A stretch of 64,000 nucleotides of DNA from Lutraria lutraria (Eukaryota > Mollusca > Bivalvia > Venerida > Mactridae). The notes beneath the pieces were generated by a model. The model made no database searches. It was given only the letters and a program-made list of their open reading frames with translations, and was not told the DNA's origin. Shown here in pieces: positions 22,346 to 34,000 of this stretch (the first letter of the stretch is position 1; every line of letters starts with the position of its first letter). The DNA lies in NCBI GenBank assembly GCA_964023205.1, contig OZ026835.1:38041083-38105082 (forward strand), given 5' to 3'. The translations under genes and the position numbers were made by a program.

Positions 22346-22845
22346 ACTTTGATACCAATAGATGATTATAATGTGTTAAACAATAATTCACTTTTAATTA
22401 TAACTGGAAGTAGTGTGTAAACAGTCTGTATTTGATTGCTTGTTAACATGATAAAATTGTAAACTATTTAACATTAAGTTTCATCATTTATGGTGGCATG
22501 CACCTTAATTCTCGCTGATATAATAGTATACAATACATACCTGTGTTTTTATGTGAAGAAGTATTGTATAATTCTATAATTGTCTGTATGTATGTTGATG
22601 AACGCTGTAGTGAGAATATTTTAAGATAGTGCATGCCTGTATCTAAGCTAGGATACACTAATCTTAACAACTCAGCATTATATATTAATTTCAGAAAGTT
22701 TTATTTTATATTCATACCAGAAAGGGATTTTATCATCTATGTATAAGTATTCATATCTTCTACTATTTTAGGAATCACTTAAGATTTTTTGACCTGTGTA
22801 TGCAATTGGAATAAAGGTTTTTCTTTCAATATTATTTGCTATCAT
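22346..22845. other. Intergenic, no gene seen
   Basis: AT-rich sequence without motifs or ORFs that I can support. Confidence 0.3.
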
Positions 22846-23220
22846 TTTTAGTTCACCTGAGCACAAAGTTCTCAAGGTGATCTATTTTGATTGTGTGATG
22901 TCCGTTGTCCATGCGTGCTTCAACAATTGCTTTAATCAACCATCGATGAACCTTTACAGGGATGTTCCTAACGCATGAACTTCTACCAAAGTCGTAAAAA
23001 AATCCATGCAGAACTCTTGTTGCCATGGCAACCAATAGGAAAATCTTTAGATATCTACTAAAAAACAGAAGACCTATAGAGCTTGGATATTCGGTGTGTA
23101 GCTCTGCCTAGTGGACCTTCACCAAGATAGTTCAAATCATGACCCCTGGCTCGAAATTGTTCGCGCCCGAGGGATCACTTGATTTTACATTGTTTTCTAT
23201 AGGAATTTAAGGTCTTCAAA
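22846..23220 (+). repeat. Pearl/Helentron-like element, core type 2, truncated
   Basis: It opens with TTCACCTGAGCACAAAGTTCTC and carries one core unit of the CTAGTGGACCTTC type, then stops before the 3' hairpin. It shows the uninterrupted form of the site hit by the hAT-like insertion at 1290. Confidence 0.55.
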
Positions 23221-23221
23221 A

Positions 23222-23610
23222 CACCGATAGAGGGTCGTGGGTTCGAGCCCTGCTACCGACCATGTCACTATGTGAGAAAGCAGGCAGTTGCGTACGGAGG
23301 ATGGTGTATATACTAGCTGTTTCTATAAATGTGTTTTATATTTATTTACACATTGAAGAACACCATTAATACTGTATACGTCAAGTTTATTGCTACGAAG
23401 GCTGGGAGGCAAATTAAGTATATATACATGTATATGAGATAAAAAGAGCATGCAGGCATTGTAATATGATGCAGTGATATAGTTAGTAAACATATGGACA
23501 CTATACAGATGGGAGTCTAGAACTGGTTCGTTCCCAGGAACGATGCTTAGGTGAACCGTCCATATGACTCGGACTGAAAAGGGGCGTAAAACTCAAATAA
23601 ACAAGCAAAA
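23222..23610 (+). mobile_element. tRNA-derived SINE, interrupted
   Basis: A B-box segment GGTCGTGGGTTCGAGCCC is followed by a SINE body (tgcgtacggaggatg | ggagtctagaactgg) and a tail of 'aacaagcaaa'. The body is split by about 205 bp (23303-23508) flanked by 'gatg' on both sides. The same body occurs at 50419-50562. Confidence 0.6.
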
Positions 23611-24884
23611 GATCTTCAAAATGATATTTGACATGTAGGTTCTGCCGATTAAGCCGGTTCTTAATATTTTCCCAGTAACCAGCAGTTGTTTTATGTATTA
23701 TAATAAACATTTCAATAAATTCGGGGCTGTTCTCCGGTGTAGCATAAAATTTTGACCCCGTGGAAAAATGGGTAATTTTTCAACGGATTATTGATCATTT
23801 TTCAACGTTAAACATATCGTTAAATAATGACCCCATTACGCGTGAAAATTTGACCCTCATTAAAAAAAAAGCAACCTTTATTAGAGTTGAAAACCATCCC
23901 TTACAGTAAATAATTATATACATTATGTAATGTAAGTCATTCTCACGATTTCTATTAATAAAACTTTACAGGAAATTTGAATTTCACATTTACACGATTT
24001 TAAAGAGGTTCTTTCATTGTGTCATTTTATTTGAAATGTCGGCAAATTGCACGAAACATTGAAAAATCCATCATACAAAGCAAAAAAACGAGTTTTGCGG
24101 CTTATTGAGAATGCATGCTGGTTGGTGCCGAGACTGTGAAAGTATATCCGGTGCGACTTCTAAGCCGGATAGATAAACTACATGTCTCTGTTTCGGCACC
24201 AACCATTATGTGTATTCGATTTGTCCTGTTCCAGTGACAAAATAAGTCCCAAAACTTCATTTACGTGGATTTAAAAACACTTGTAGTGCACGATGACGCG
24301 ATAGTCAAATAATCACACGCAATCGTCATGATGTTTTGAATGAAGTCAATAAAAAACGTTAATTTTAATAATAAAATTGTTTCATTTTAATGATATAAAA
24401 CATTACAATAATGACCTACTGACAGGATAAAGCCAAGTAAATAAGCTGGTCATTGTTTTATTATGTCGAAAAATAAATTCAGAAACAGTAATTTATCTGT
24501 ATGACAGATCGAAGAATTAAAGTACCCTCCACCTACTCAATAAAGCGTTGCATCACTAAATGTAAAATTAGACCAATTAGTACAAGCAATCCTAATTAAC
24601 CAATACACACTTTTAGACTGAATAATTTGTAAAACATTCACTACAAGCTTTTTTAATAGTGTGATTTTGGAATGTGTAAACATAAAATTACAAATGCCAT
24701 ACAATCACAGAAAAGGGAGAGAACTACGTAGTTAGCAATATTACCTCCCTTTATGATACTAAGTAAAATTAACTGACTCCAGAATGTTGTATGTTTGAAA
24801 GATAATATTTAATCAATTACGTTTGAATATCACAATTTATAAGGATAAAATACTTCTAGCTTTGTTAATAGTTAAATGAAATAG
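23611..24884. other. AT-rich intergenic sequence
   Basis: Repeated 'tttgaccc' motifs (23750-23870) and an imperfect inverted pair 'tggttggtgccgagac / gtttcggcaccaacca' (24119-24212) hint at further MITE relics. No gene seen. Confidence 0.3.
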
Positions 24885-26000
24885 TTATTGGTACTATATA
24901 CTACTAGTACTACTGAATAATGAACACATTTCACGTTAACTTCAAAGTAATAAGATGAATAATTACAACGATTTAGTTCACAAATTGACTTCATGTATGT
25001 TTTCTTTACTGGAATATAAATTTAAGACAGGTTACTCGAATGATTGTAATTCTCAGATGAATTCAAAGATGACTAGTTGATGATATTATTAAAAAAGGCG
25101 TAATAGTTAGAGATTGATAGTTCGTGTTTTATCACGTATTCGAGCGCACAAATATATATGACATTTCATATTCGACTTTGTCTCAGAAATAATATAGAAA
25201 AGAGATGATGCTGGATTCTAAAATAGGCTGATTAGTTTAAGCTGTCACCTGTAAGCACAGAAATGACAACCTTATTGCCACCACATAAATAATAATGATT
25301 ATGTATGTGATTTAATTTGTTATTAGATCAAGTCTAAGCCTTATAAATTGAAAATCGACTTAATGTATGTTGTTGTTTCGATAAAGATACTTTTTCAATA
25401 CATGCTATTCCCATGAAAATAATGTTTGGGGTGATTTTACACTTGACGTGTTCAAGATGAGAAACAAAATGATATTAACAGGAACAACATCAGGCATTGA
25501 TCCGTGATTGTTTATTATCGTATTGCTGTGAGTGCAAATATATATTATTTTTCATATTCGACTTTGTCTCCATTATTATGTAGGAAACAGATGATGCTTA
25601 ATTTCAAAATTAGAGTTTTCATGAAAGCTTTCACATGTAAGTGCACAAAATTAATGGTGATTTAGTGATATAGTTATTGGTACTACTTGAATAATGAACA
25701 TATTTCACGTTAATTTCAAAGTAATAAGATGAATATAATTACAACGATTTAATTCACTTATCGGCTTTTTGTATGTTTCTTTTACTGGAATATAAATTTG
25801 AAGACATACTACCCCAATGATGGTAATTCTAAGATGAATTCAAAGACGACTTTAGGTGTTGTAGTTGATGATATCATTAAATAAGGCGATAACAGTAATT
25901 AAACAAGTTAGAGATTGATAGTTCGTGTTTTATCACGTATTCGAGCGCACAAATATATGACATTTTATATTCGACTTTGTCTCAGAAATAACTTAGAAAA
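24885..26000. repeat. Long direct repeat, about 330 bp per copy
   Basis: 24885-25210 and 25670-26000 are clearly homologous (shared 'atttcacgttaa', 'gttcgtgttttatcacgta', 'ttcgactttgtctcag'). A partial third copy lies at about 25500-25610. The spacing is about 785 bp. AT-rich; no ORF. Confidence 0.65.
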
Positions 26001-26167
26001 GAGATTATTCTAAATCGTGATTTTTATACGTTTACATACGTTATTTTTTAATTTCACACATCAAACAACGCAAACCTGTCAAAAGAAAAATCTTCATTTT
26101 TTCCCTTAATTATTGAGTGTATAAAATACTCCAAGGTAGTGAACTTGCCATCTTTTCGATTGACGGA

Positions 26168-26325
26168 GTGACGAAAATATGCGTGGGTTCCGGCTTTCCT
26201 TCTAATCTGCACGTGCTTTCCGTGAACCTTGCTTTCGTTGTAGTGTTCAGGTCCCAACTTTTAACGTTTTGACAGCTTTTATAAGGAAAGCCGGGACCCA
26301 CGCTTATAATATATATTTTCGTCAC
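26168..26325. repeat. Stem-loop MITE-like inverted repeat
   Basis: Arms starting GTGACGAAAATATGCGTGGG and, inverted, GTGACGAAAATATATATTAT share TGGGTTCCGGCTTTCCTT with small changes. The two short minus ORFs here are hairpin translations. Confidence 0.55.
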
Positions 26326-26829
26326 TACCGTTATTCGTGTATATAATTTAAATTAGTCTCAGTATTTGACTCATATTCGTTATATAATGAGTCTATTGTT
26401 ACGCATGTGTAGTTAAACTGTTTTCTTTTTTTCATCCATTGTTTTTCAATGCTTTATAAATAAATCATAAAACCGGTAATATTCTATATTCCGTTTCGGT
26501 AGAATGTTATATCCGGTTACTATTTATAATACTTATCGTTTGAATCGTATATTATGTGTCTGTAAATTGTTTAATTTTCAATAATCACAAAAAATATGGA
26601 TTTATATCTTTACAATCAATTTTTGACAATGTTTGTATATCATCAAGTTAAATTTATAACCATTGCCTTCGATATAGTTTTATTTTATATTATTGTAAAG
26701 AAATCAGCCTTCGTAAAGAAAAAAAATAGATATATGAAATAATTAAAAAAATAAAATGCTTTAGTTTGTGTTCAATGCATTAATTCATTTTGTGGAGACG
26801 ACCGCAACATTTCAATTATTCGTTTGTTT

Positions 26830-26975
26830 TTACACCAGCCTTCTAATTAGCCAATCAAATCAAATCTCACTGGCTCGCTACTTATAAAAAGCATGCGCTC
26901 TTAAAACATCAGTCAGTCTGCTGGGTAATATCTGGAGTGGTAGTATCATTAGATGGAAGGTATGTTTTAATTTCT
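26830..26975 (+). promoter_or_regulatory. TATA-type promoter-like segment with short 5' exon
   Basis: CCAAT (about 26850) is followed by TATAAAA at 26883-26889, an initiator-like CATCAGTCAGTC about 25-30 bp downstream, and ATGGAAG directly followed by a splice-donor-like GTATGT (about 26953-26965). The arrangement looks like a Pol II promoter with a tiny first exon, or a retroelement LTR. No matching downstream exon was identified. Confidence 0.3.
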
Positions 26976-27506
26976 GAGACTGATCAGTAATTTGTGGAGC
27001 TTAATACTCTTGATTGCGGCGAATGTACCATGATAGAGATTTTCTCCCAATTGCTGAATTTAGTCTTAAGAGATTATAAGGACTAGAGCCTCCGGATTGC
27101 GGCGTATGTACCATGAACAAGGTTTCTATTCCCATTGCATAGATACAACGACGTTTCTTTGTCCTTTTATATAGTTATGGTATTATTAATTTTTGTACGA
27201 GTGCATGGCTGGGACTTTGGTCAGTGTGAATATGGACTAGAGCATCTCTACTTCCTAGTACCAGTACCGGTTCGTAGTTATCTCTTGTTTTTTTTTCATT
27301 GTGCATTGCATTTGGTGCGTGCCCGGGACTTTGGGCAGAATGCCAAAATCAATTAATGAAAGTCCTGTAAAATATTTACGAAATGTCCCGCTATTTGACT
27401 CAAAATACACATTTCAAGATTTACCAAACCTGCCGATTACGCCCACAGGCACCTGGTTGTTAATGATAAAAAATATCTTTCGCTGATCGAAAAAAAAAAT
27501 AATGAT
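26976..27506. other. Intergenic, no gene seen
   Basis: It contains two copies of 'gattgcggcg(a/t)atgtaccatga' (near 27012 and 27098) and scattered short ORFs without support. Confidence 0.25.
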
Positions 27507-27823
27507 AAAAATTGGTACTAATAATAGAGAGAAGGTATGACAGCCGCCATTTTTTTGCGCTACGGAAGTCGTTTGACTGGTTACTGATTTACATATCCGA
27601 GTACCGGCTCCCAGCGCCACCCTTCGGTTTACAAGAACTGCGGGAACCACGAAAAGAGTTGTTTTTCTTACGTATGGCGTGGTTCCTGTTGTTTGTTTAT
27701 TACGAAGGAGAGTGCCGGGAGCCGGTACTCGGATATGTAAATCAGTAACCAGTCAAACGACTTCCGTAGCGCAAAAAAATGGCGGCTGTCATACCTTCTC
27801 TCTATTATTAGTACCAATTTTTT
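27507..27823. repeat. Long hairpin (foldback MITE), arms over 100 bp
   Basis: The arms run inward from AAAATTGGTACTAATAATAG on both sides. They are essentially identical for about 100 bp (through GGTTACTGATTTACATATCC) and then partly similar to the centre. Three short ORFs (one plus, two minus) translate the same arms and are not genes. A transcript would fold into a near-perfect hairpin. Confidence 0.75.
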
Positions 27824-28009
27824 GTTCGCACATTTGTATATAATACAAGAAAACACGAAACAGTAATATTATATCACGGAATTAACATACAAGAAAACAC
27901 GGCACAGCTGTCTCATATCACGAAACATACAAGAAAACTCGGAACAGTGTTTTATAACTGGCACCTGCACTGAAAGCTGTTACAGAGAATGCTTTTGTCT
28001 TTAATATCA

Positions 28010-30000
28010 TGTAGAGATAAAAGAAAGTAAATATTCCGCACTAAATGTCGAACAGTTATGGGAAGATTTCTCTGCACTTCGGAATAAACTAGCAGATAAA
28101 TTTATCCCCTCGAAAAGGTCATCCAATAGAAACCATCTCCCCTGGGTCAACCAAGGCCTTAAAAGGTAAATCAGAAGACGTGACAGGGCCTTCAATGCAT
28201 CTAGAAAATCAAACAAGTCTTCTGACCGTAAGAAATTCTTAGATCTTAAACATCTAGTGCGGAAAAGGGTCAAATAGGCTTACAATAAATACCTAGAAAA
28301 AATCCTAAGCATAAACAATACTGATGCCCCACATAATAGCAGACCAAATAATAAAAGGTTATACTCCCTCATAAAACACTCTAAGGCAGAATCATCATCC
28401 ATCCCTCCCTTAAAAGCCCAAAATAGGTTCCACCATGATGACAAGGAAAAAGCCACAGCCCTAAATCACAAGTTTCAATCGGTATTCAGCCCAAAAACCC
28501 CAATTAGGCTCTCATCCCTCTGTAAAATGAAACTCCAAGACGTATATGATGAAACTGGAGCTCCCTTCCCAGACCAAGACGAAACCCCCATCCCTCGTAT
28601 GCCAAACATCCAAGTCAGCTCATTAGGTATTGAGAAACTTCTCAATAACCTAAATCCCCATAAGGCAAGTGGCCCCGATAAAATCAAGCCCATTATCCTA
28701 AAGAGCCTGGCAATTAAAGGAGCTATCCCCTATCTTAGAGGTTATTTTCCAGAAATCCCTTGATTCAGGCTTACTGCACTCAGAGTGGAAGTCTGCATAT
28801 GTCGACGTCACACCAGTATTTAAAAAGGGTGACAAATCAAACCCAGAAAATTATAGGCCAATTTCCCTGACTTGCGTCCAGTGTGTAAAGTACTTGAACA
28901 CATAGTCTCATCATCAATAGTGGAACACTTCACACACCATAACATCTTGTACAACTTACAACATGGGTTTCGAGAGAAAAGGTCATGTGTATCCCAACTC
29001 ATCATGCTCGTAAACGACCTAGTAACCTCCATCTATAATAAAAAGCAAATAAGTAGATCTCATCATATTAGATTTTAGTAAGGCTTTCGACAAGATCAGT
29101 CATGAGAAAGTCTTGCAAAAAATGCACTTATATGGAGTCAGAGGTCAAACTCTAAAATGGGTCAAAAACTTTCTAGATAATCGACTCCAGTCTGTTGTCC
29201 TTAATGGCACTAGCTCAGACGCCATTCCTGTCCAGCCAGTGTTCCCCAGGGATCTGTGTTGGGACCCCTACTCTTCCTAGCCTACATTAATGACCTCCCA
29301 CAGAACATCAATTCAAGGTCCGCCTATTTGCAGACGACACAGCAATATACATGTCGCTAACGTCTGCAAATGAATCAGTCACACTCCAAAATGATCTCAA
29401 GACACTAGAAAAATGGGAATTGGGGTGGGATATGGAATTTAACCCCTCCAAATGCCAGGTTGTCCACGTTACCAAAAGGAAACATCCTTATCCTACACAA
29501 TATATTACTTACATGGATTTTTACTCAAATCTGTCACCTCGGCCCGTTACCTAGGCGTGGACATCTCAATTAACCTATCGTGGGAGGAACACATAAACAG
29601 GTCAACAAAAAAGGCAAACCAAACATTAGGTTTCTTGCGGAGAAACATCAAGGTCAAATCCGAAGCCCTTAAGGCCAGTGCTTAGCAGACATTAGTCAGA
29701 CCCCAGCTGGAGTATGGATCCGAGGTATGGTCCCCCACAACCAAGCCCATATATTGATCAAATTGAATCTGTCCAAAGAAGATCAGCTCGATGGATCAAA
29801 AATTATCATAAACAATTAAACATCAAGTGTTACAGAGATGCTCAAATCCCTGCATATGAGACCTCGGACGCATTGACAGTCGGCTGTCCCCCTATACAAA
29901 ATTACGAACCGCTTAGTGGAAATTCCCATAACATCTAGGTCACCTCATCCCCATCCCCCGTACCTCTCGATACTCACATCCCCATTGCTTTAGATTAATC
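28010..30000 (+). pseudogene. Jockey-group non-LTR retrotransposon, 5'-truncated and frameshifted
   Basis: The translated blocks follow the usual order. The endonuclease-RT linker is present (LPWVNQGLKR, near 28135), then LNPHKASGPDKI (28655), VFKKGDKSNPENYRPISLT (28820), VLEHI and LQHGFREKRS (28890-28985), DFSKAFDKISHEK (29080), SVPQGSVLGPLLFLAYIND (29240), the catalytic LFADD (29325), WDMEFNPSKCQVVHVTKRK (29430), YLGVDISINLSWEEHI (29550) and the C-terminal LESVQRR-like segment (29770). Several frameshifts and stops separate them, so the copy is dead. The endonuclease domain is missing. Jockey versus CR1 subgroup is judged by motif style only. Confidence 0.85.
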
Positions 30001-30650
30001 ACTGCCACTACAGAAACAGTGATGTTGCTTTCACGTGAGTATAAACGATACCAAAGACCTATGTATGTGTAGGTCTTTGACGATACTAAAGTATTTTTCC
30101 TGCGACAATGGTTTATAATACCACATGCAGCGATTTTATTGGCTAATACCTTTCGGTAACTATCGCCAATCCTCGTATTTCTCCGTGACATATGCAAGCG
30201 CCTACCTTGCACAACTCCGTAACTGAACTTCCGTGTACGAGTTTTCCATCACTTGTACGCTATAATATTATCAGCCTACGTCGAATCATTCGTTATTTAA
30301 GTGATTGTAAATATATCTAGCCATAAATATACTTTTGGAGGTTCTAAAACAAGGTCTGAATAGTTTAACTCTAATCTATTTAACATAAAGGGAAGTAACT
30401 GAATATGAGATATGAAAAAGTACGTTCCGGCCGTCAGCGTCGCACCCATAATGCCCCGAGCAGTATAACACAGGTCAGTGCATAGCGCTACCGTAGTGTA
30501 CACATTGGGGTTTGGGTTTAGTGGTGTATGCCTTGGACCATAGCCACAGTGAAACTTTGCTGTTTTGGACCGGTCCGTTCCGTAGTGTTCCGTACTTTAG
30601 CATTTTTCATAATATGGCCTGTTCCGTCTTTTACCGTCTTTTAGTAGCGA
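30001..30650. other. Sequence upstream of the RNF213-like gene
   Basis: No coding signal is seen. Base composition becomes less AT-rich from about 30420, with several CG dinucleotides, as expected for a promoter-proximal region. Confidence 0.3.
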
Positions 30651-30654
30651 CCGA

Positions 30655-30700
30655 CACCGGCAATACGGTTCATTACGCATGCGCAAGAGACCATAATGGC
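30655..30700 (+). promoter_or_regulatory. TATA-less core promoter-like motifs at RNF213-like start
   Basis: ACGCATGCGCAA (about 30675-30686) resembles an NRF-1 site, and CCATAATGGC overlaps the start codon like a YY1 element. In animals such motifs often sit within tens of bases of the transcription start of TATA-less genes. No TATA box is seen. Inference from motif matches only. Confidence 0.35.
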
Positions 30701-31002
30701 TGAAAGAGCAAAGCCATCAGAAAAATTCCTGAAGTGTTTTCTTGATTATGATAAACTTTTTCCATCGGATGATCCTACATTGAACGCAAGAAATGCTTGT
30801 CCGGTCATCATAACATTTTGTGATGCATCAGCGTATGCCAGGAGCTTTTCAGAGGCTATTGTTGACTACAGGTTGGATAGTGGACTACCTTTGTCCTACT
30901 TTTTTCATGTTGGACACGACGAACTGATGCAATATATCTTGGGAAAGAAAGAAAAGAGAAATGCAGCCATTACGCGACTTGAGAATTTTTTAGAGGATAT
31001 TG
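30696..31002 (+). CDS. RNF213-like exon 1 (start codon)
   Basis: The exon is 307 nt: ATG at 30696, with in-frame TAG codons just upstream (about 30640-30647) and no convincing acceptor between. It ends ...NFLEDI+G before gtaagt, phase 1. It encodes FCDASAYARSFSEAIVDYRL and GHDELMQYILGKKEK. I do not recognise a domain. Membership of the RNF213-like gene rests on phase, strand and absence of any other candidate partner. Confidence 0.65.
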
Positions 31003-34000
31003 GTAAGTGAACTTGACATACCAGGCCAAGACACCTACTGTCCCTAGTCAAAATATTCTGTGATATTTGTTTCATTGGGTCAAGTCAATCCGGCCTCTAG
31101 TCAAACCGTCATCTAACCAAACTGGCCACAAAAAAGTCAAACCGGCCACACTTAAACTTTTTTTTTGGTCAAACCGGCCAAAATTTTTAAAGCATGTTTA
31201 TTCGTAATTATTTATAGATTTATGGAAGTTGTTGCAGTGATCGGGAAAGAAATTTTCTTAATGGGACAATGGCCCTTTCGGATGGAAAATCAATGTGACA
31301 TTTTCGATATCAATGTGACATTTTCAAAATCCAATGTGACATTTAATGAGATAACAAACTAATATTTTGAGAGGCATTGTTATTGGCAGATGATAACTGA
31401 GTAACAAATAAGTCGGTGACTTATGGTATATAAGCAGAGACGTATAATACAAGAGATAGGCAACTACGCGAAATCTCCCAATATCTCGTATGTCAATCGC
31501 GATATTTAGCGTGATCGCTCAGTTCGGTATATAGTACGTCTACACGGTACGAGACCGGATAGTGTTGTCGATTATACAGTATATATGAATAATTCGGAAA
31601 GGGCATGCGAGTGACATTATCGAAAACAAAAAGACTTATAATTATATTTAATATATTAGAGACGTTGATCCATAACTGTCAGAATTTAGGGTCTTTAATA
31701 TATCTTTGCTGTTTTCGACTATACAATATGACCGATTTTTTATTGATGCTTGTGTACAATGTGGATTATTCTGTTTAGCGACATAAAATAATTTCCTTAA
31801 AAAATGAAATTTATAGACCTCATTCATTGTTCATCAGTCAACACCTCTCACTTATTTTTGAAGGTGTGAAGTTGATATATTGTCCTTACATAAACACGAC
31901 ATGCAGTTGCCAATTATATTTTTTCTCTGTAATTTATTTTTGAGTATAACACTATAGTACTTACATCACGTCTTCCTCAGACTTTCTCTCATGGCATGAC
32001 GAATGTCTAGATTTAAGATTACTTTTGGTGAATATACCGATTATGGAAACGATTAATCTGTTTCCAACAAACAACAGTTGGAAACTGACAATGTCACCAA
32101 AAAAAACATGACTGAATCATCTTAAAGATGATAGATCTATGGATTTTCTTGTGGAATTTTGTTACTAATGCTGCACATAGATGTTCGGCGCGTTGCTTAT
32201 CTATTAATTCAATATGTCATCGCATAATATTATTAATATCAACTAACAATTTTTTTTTCAATGTCATACATTTTGTTATTTTTGGCAGGCCTTTGAAGTT
32301 AACATCAAGTGGCTACCTTGTGTGAAAATTTGTTTTGTTTACGATATTAGATGTTAATTGGTGCAATCACCAAGGGAATTACTGGTCCCAGAACAGTATG
32401 GGTCCATAGATATCATCAGAAACATGTTTCACCAAAAGTTTTATGGTCATGCATTGTTTATTACAGCTGACATGTGTGACACTTCAAGACTAATATGCAC
32501 AATCAGATAACATTCAATAATGAAAAATCCATTATTAAAAAAACAATGTGTTTGCGAAAATGAAATACCCAATAAATCACGAAGTTTACTTGAAAAACTA
32601 CAGGTGTCAAATAAATCAGTAGAATAAAAAATATATACATATTTAATTTTTCTTGTATAGAATAAACACAAATGTTATGACCCGGCGTAGAATTTAACTG
32701 AAACTTTCAGTCTTTAAAGGGTAGCCAATTTATATTTTAATTTTAAGGTAAATATCCTCATTTGAGAGTGTTGAAACTTCGGGCAACCATCAATCACACA
32801 TTATCACAGTCTAAAATAATGGAATAATAGAAATAAAGCTAATAGTTCTCAAGTTTTAGCGAGTACAGTTTTGATGTATTTGCTAGGCCTAGAATTTCAC
32901 TCGAATAATCAGACTTTTTAGAGTGACATCAGTTTAAACATAAATTAAGACATATAATCGAATCTGAGAGCATTGAAACTTCGGGCAACCATCAATCATG
33001 TACCAACAAAGTAAAAAAGAATTGAATTTTTGAAATCCAGAAATTAGTTTTCGAGTTTTAGCGAGTACAGTTTTGATGTTATGACTCGGCCAGGAATTGC
33101 AGTGAAACTTTCAGTCTTTAAAGCGTAACCATTTTAAATTTGAATTCTGAGGTAATTATCCTCATTTTAGAGGGTTGAAACTTCGGGCAACCATCAACCA
33201 CATATCAACAAAGTCAAAATAACTTGAATCATGTAAATCAAACTAATAGTTCTGAGGTTTTAGCGAGTACAGTTTTGATGTATTTGCTAGGACTAGAATT
33301 TCACTCGAATAATCAGACTTTAAGGGTGATATCAGTTTAAACATAAATTATGACATATAATCGAATCTGAGAGCATTGAAACTTCGGGCAACCATCAATC
33401 ATGTATCAACAAAGTCAAAATAACTTTTATTATTTAAATCCAGCAATTAGTTCTCGAGTTTTAGCGAGTACAGTTTTGAAGTTCTGGCCTTCCCCACCCA
33501 CCGCAAGTTACCACGCAACTCCACTCAGTACTCTACTTGTTTATTTCAATGAACTCGTCGAGTATGTATATAAATATATATATGCACACACACGAAATGA
33601 TCTAATAATAATTTTCTAAATTTTATGCATTCAGCTAGTGTTCGATATTTGTGAAGTGAAGTTGATTAACAGAGACGTAAGCAACCGTATCTCAATGATA
33701 CAAAATGGCGGACGACAGTTGCGGTTGTTGATCGCGTGAGAAATCCCGCGGCGCATACGAGATTTCCCGGTATTTCCTTATCTCAAAGAACGAGTTGCCT
33801 ATCTCTTGTATTATACGTCTCTGATATAAGCAAATATACTCAGCAGGCTTTCAATTCAGAAAAGTCTGCTTTCTGCACAATTATTCCATAAGATCGCATT
33901 TCAACTCTGGTACATATTTCATAACTAAAATCTCATCTCAATACAACATATCCAAACCAAATTGGCTTCGTTTCCGAGTTTGTCGAAATTTTGAATGATA

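Noticed and set aside
27512..27748. 78-codon ORF, and similar minus ORFs
   Set aside because: Translations of the two arms of the foldback element.
28007..28273. Minus-strand ORF of 88 codons
   Set aside because: Shadow of the Jockey-group LINE linker region encoded on the plus strand.
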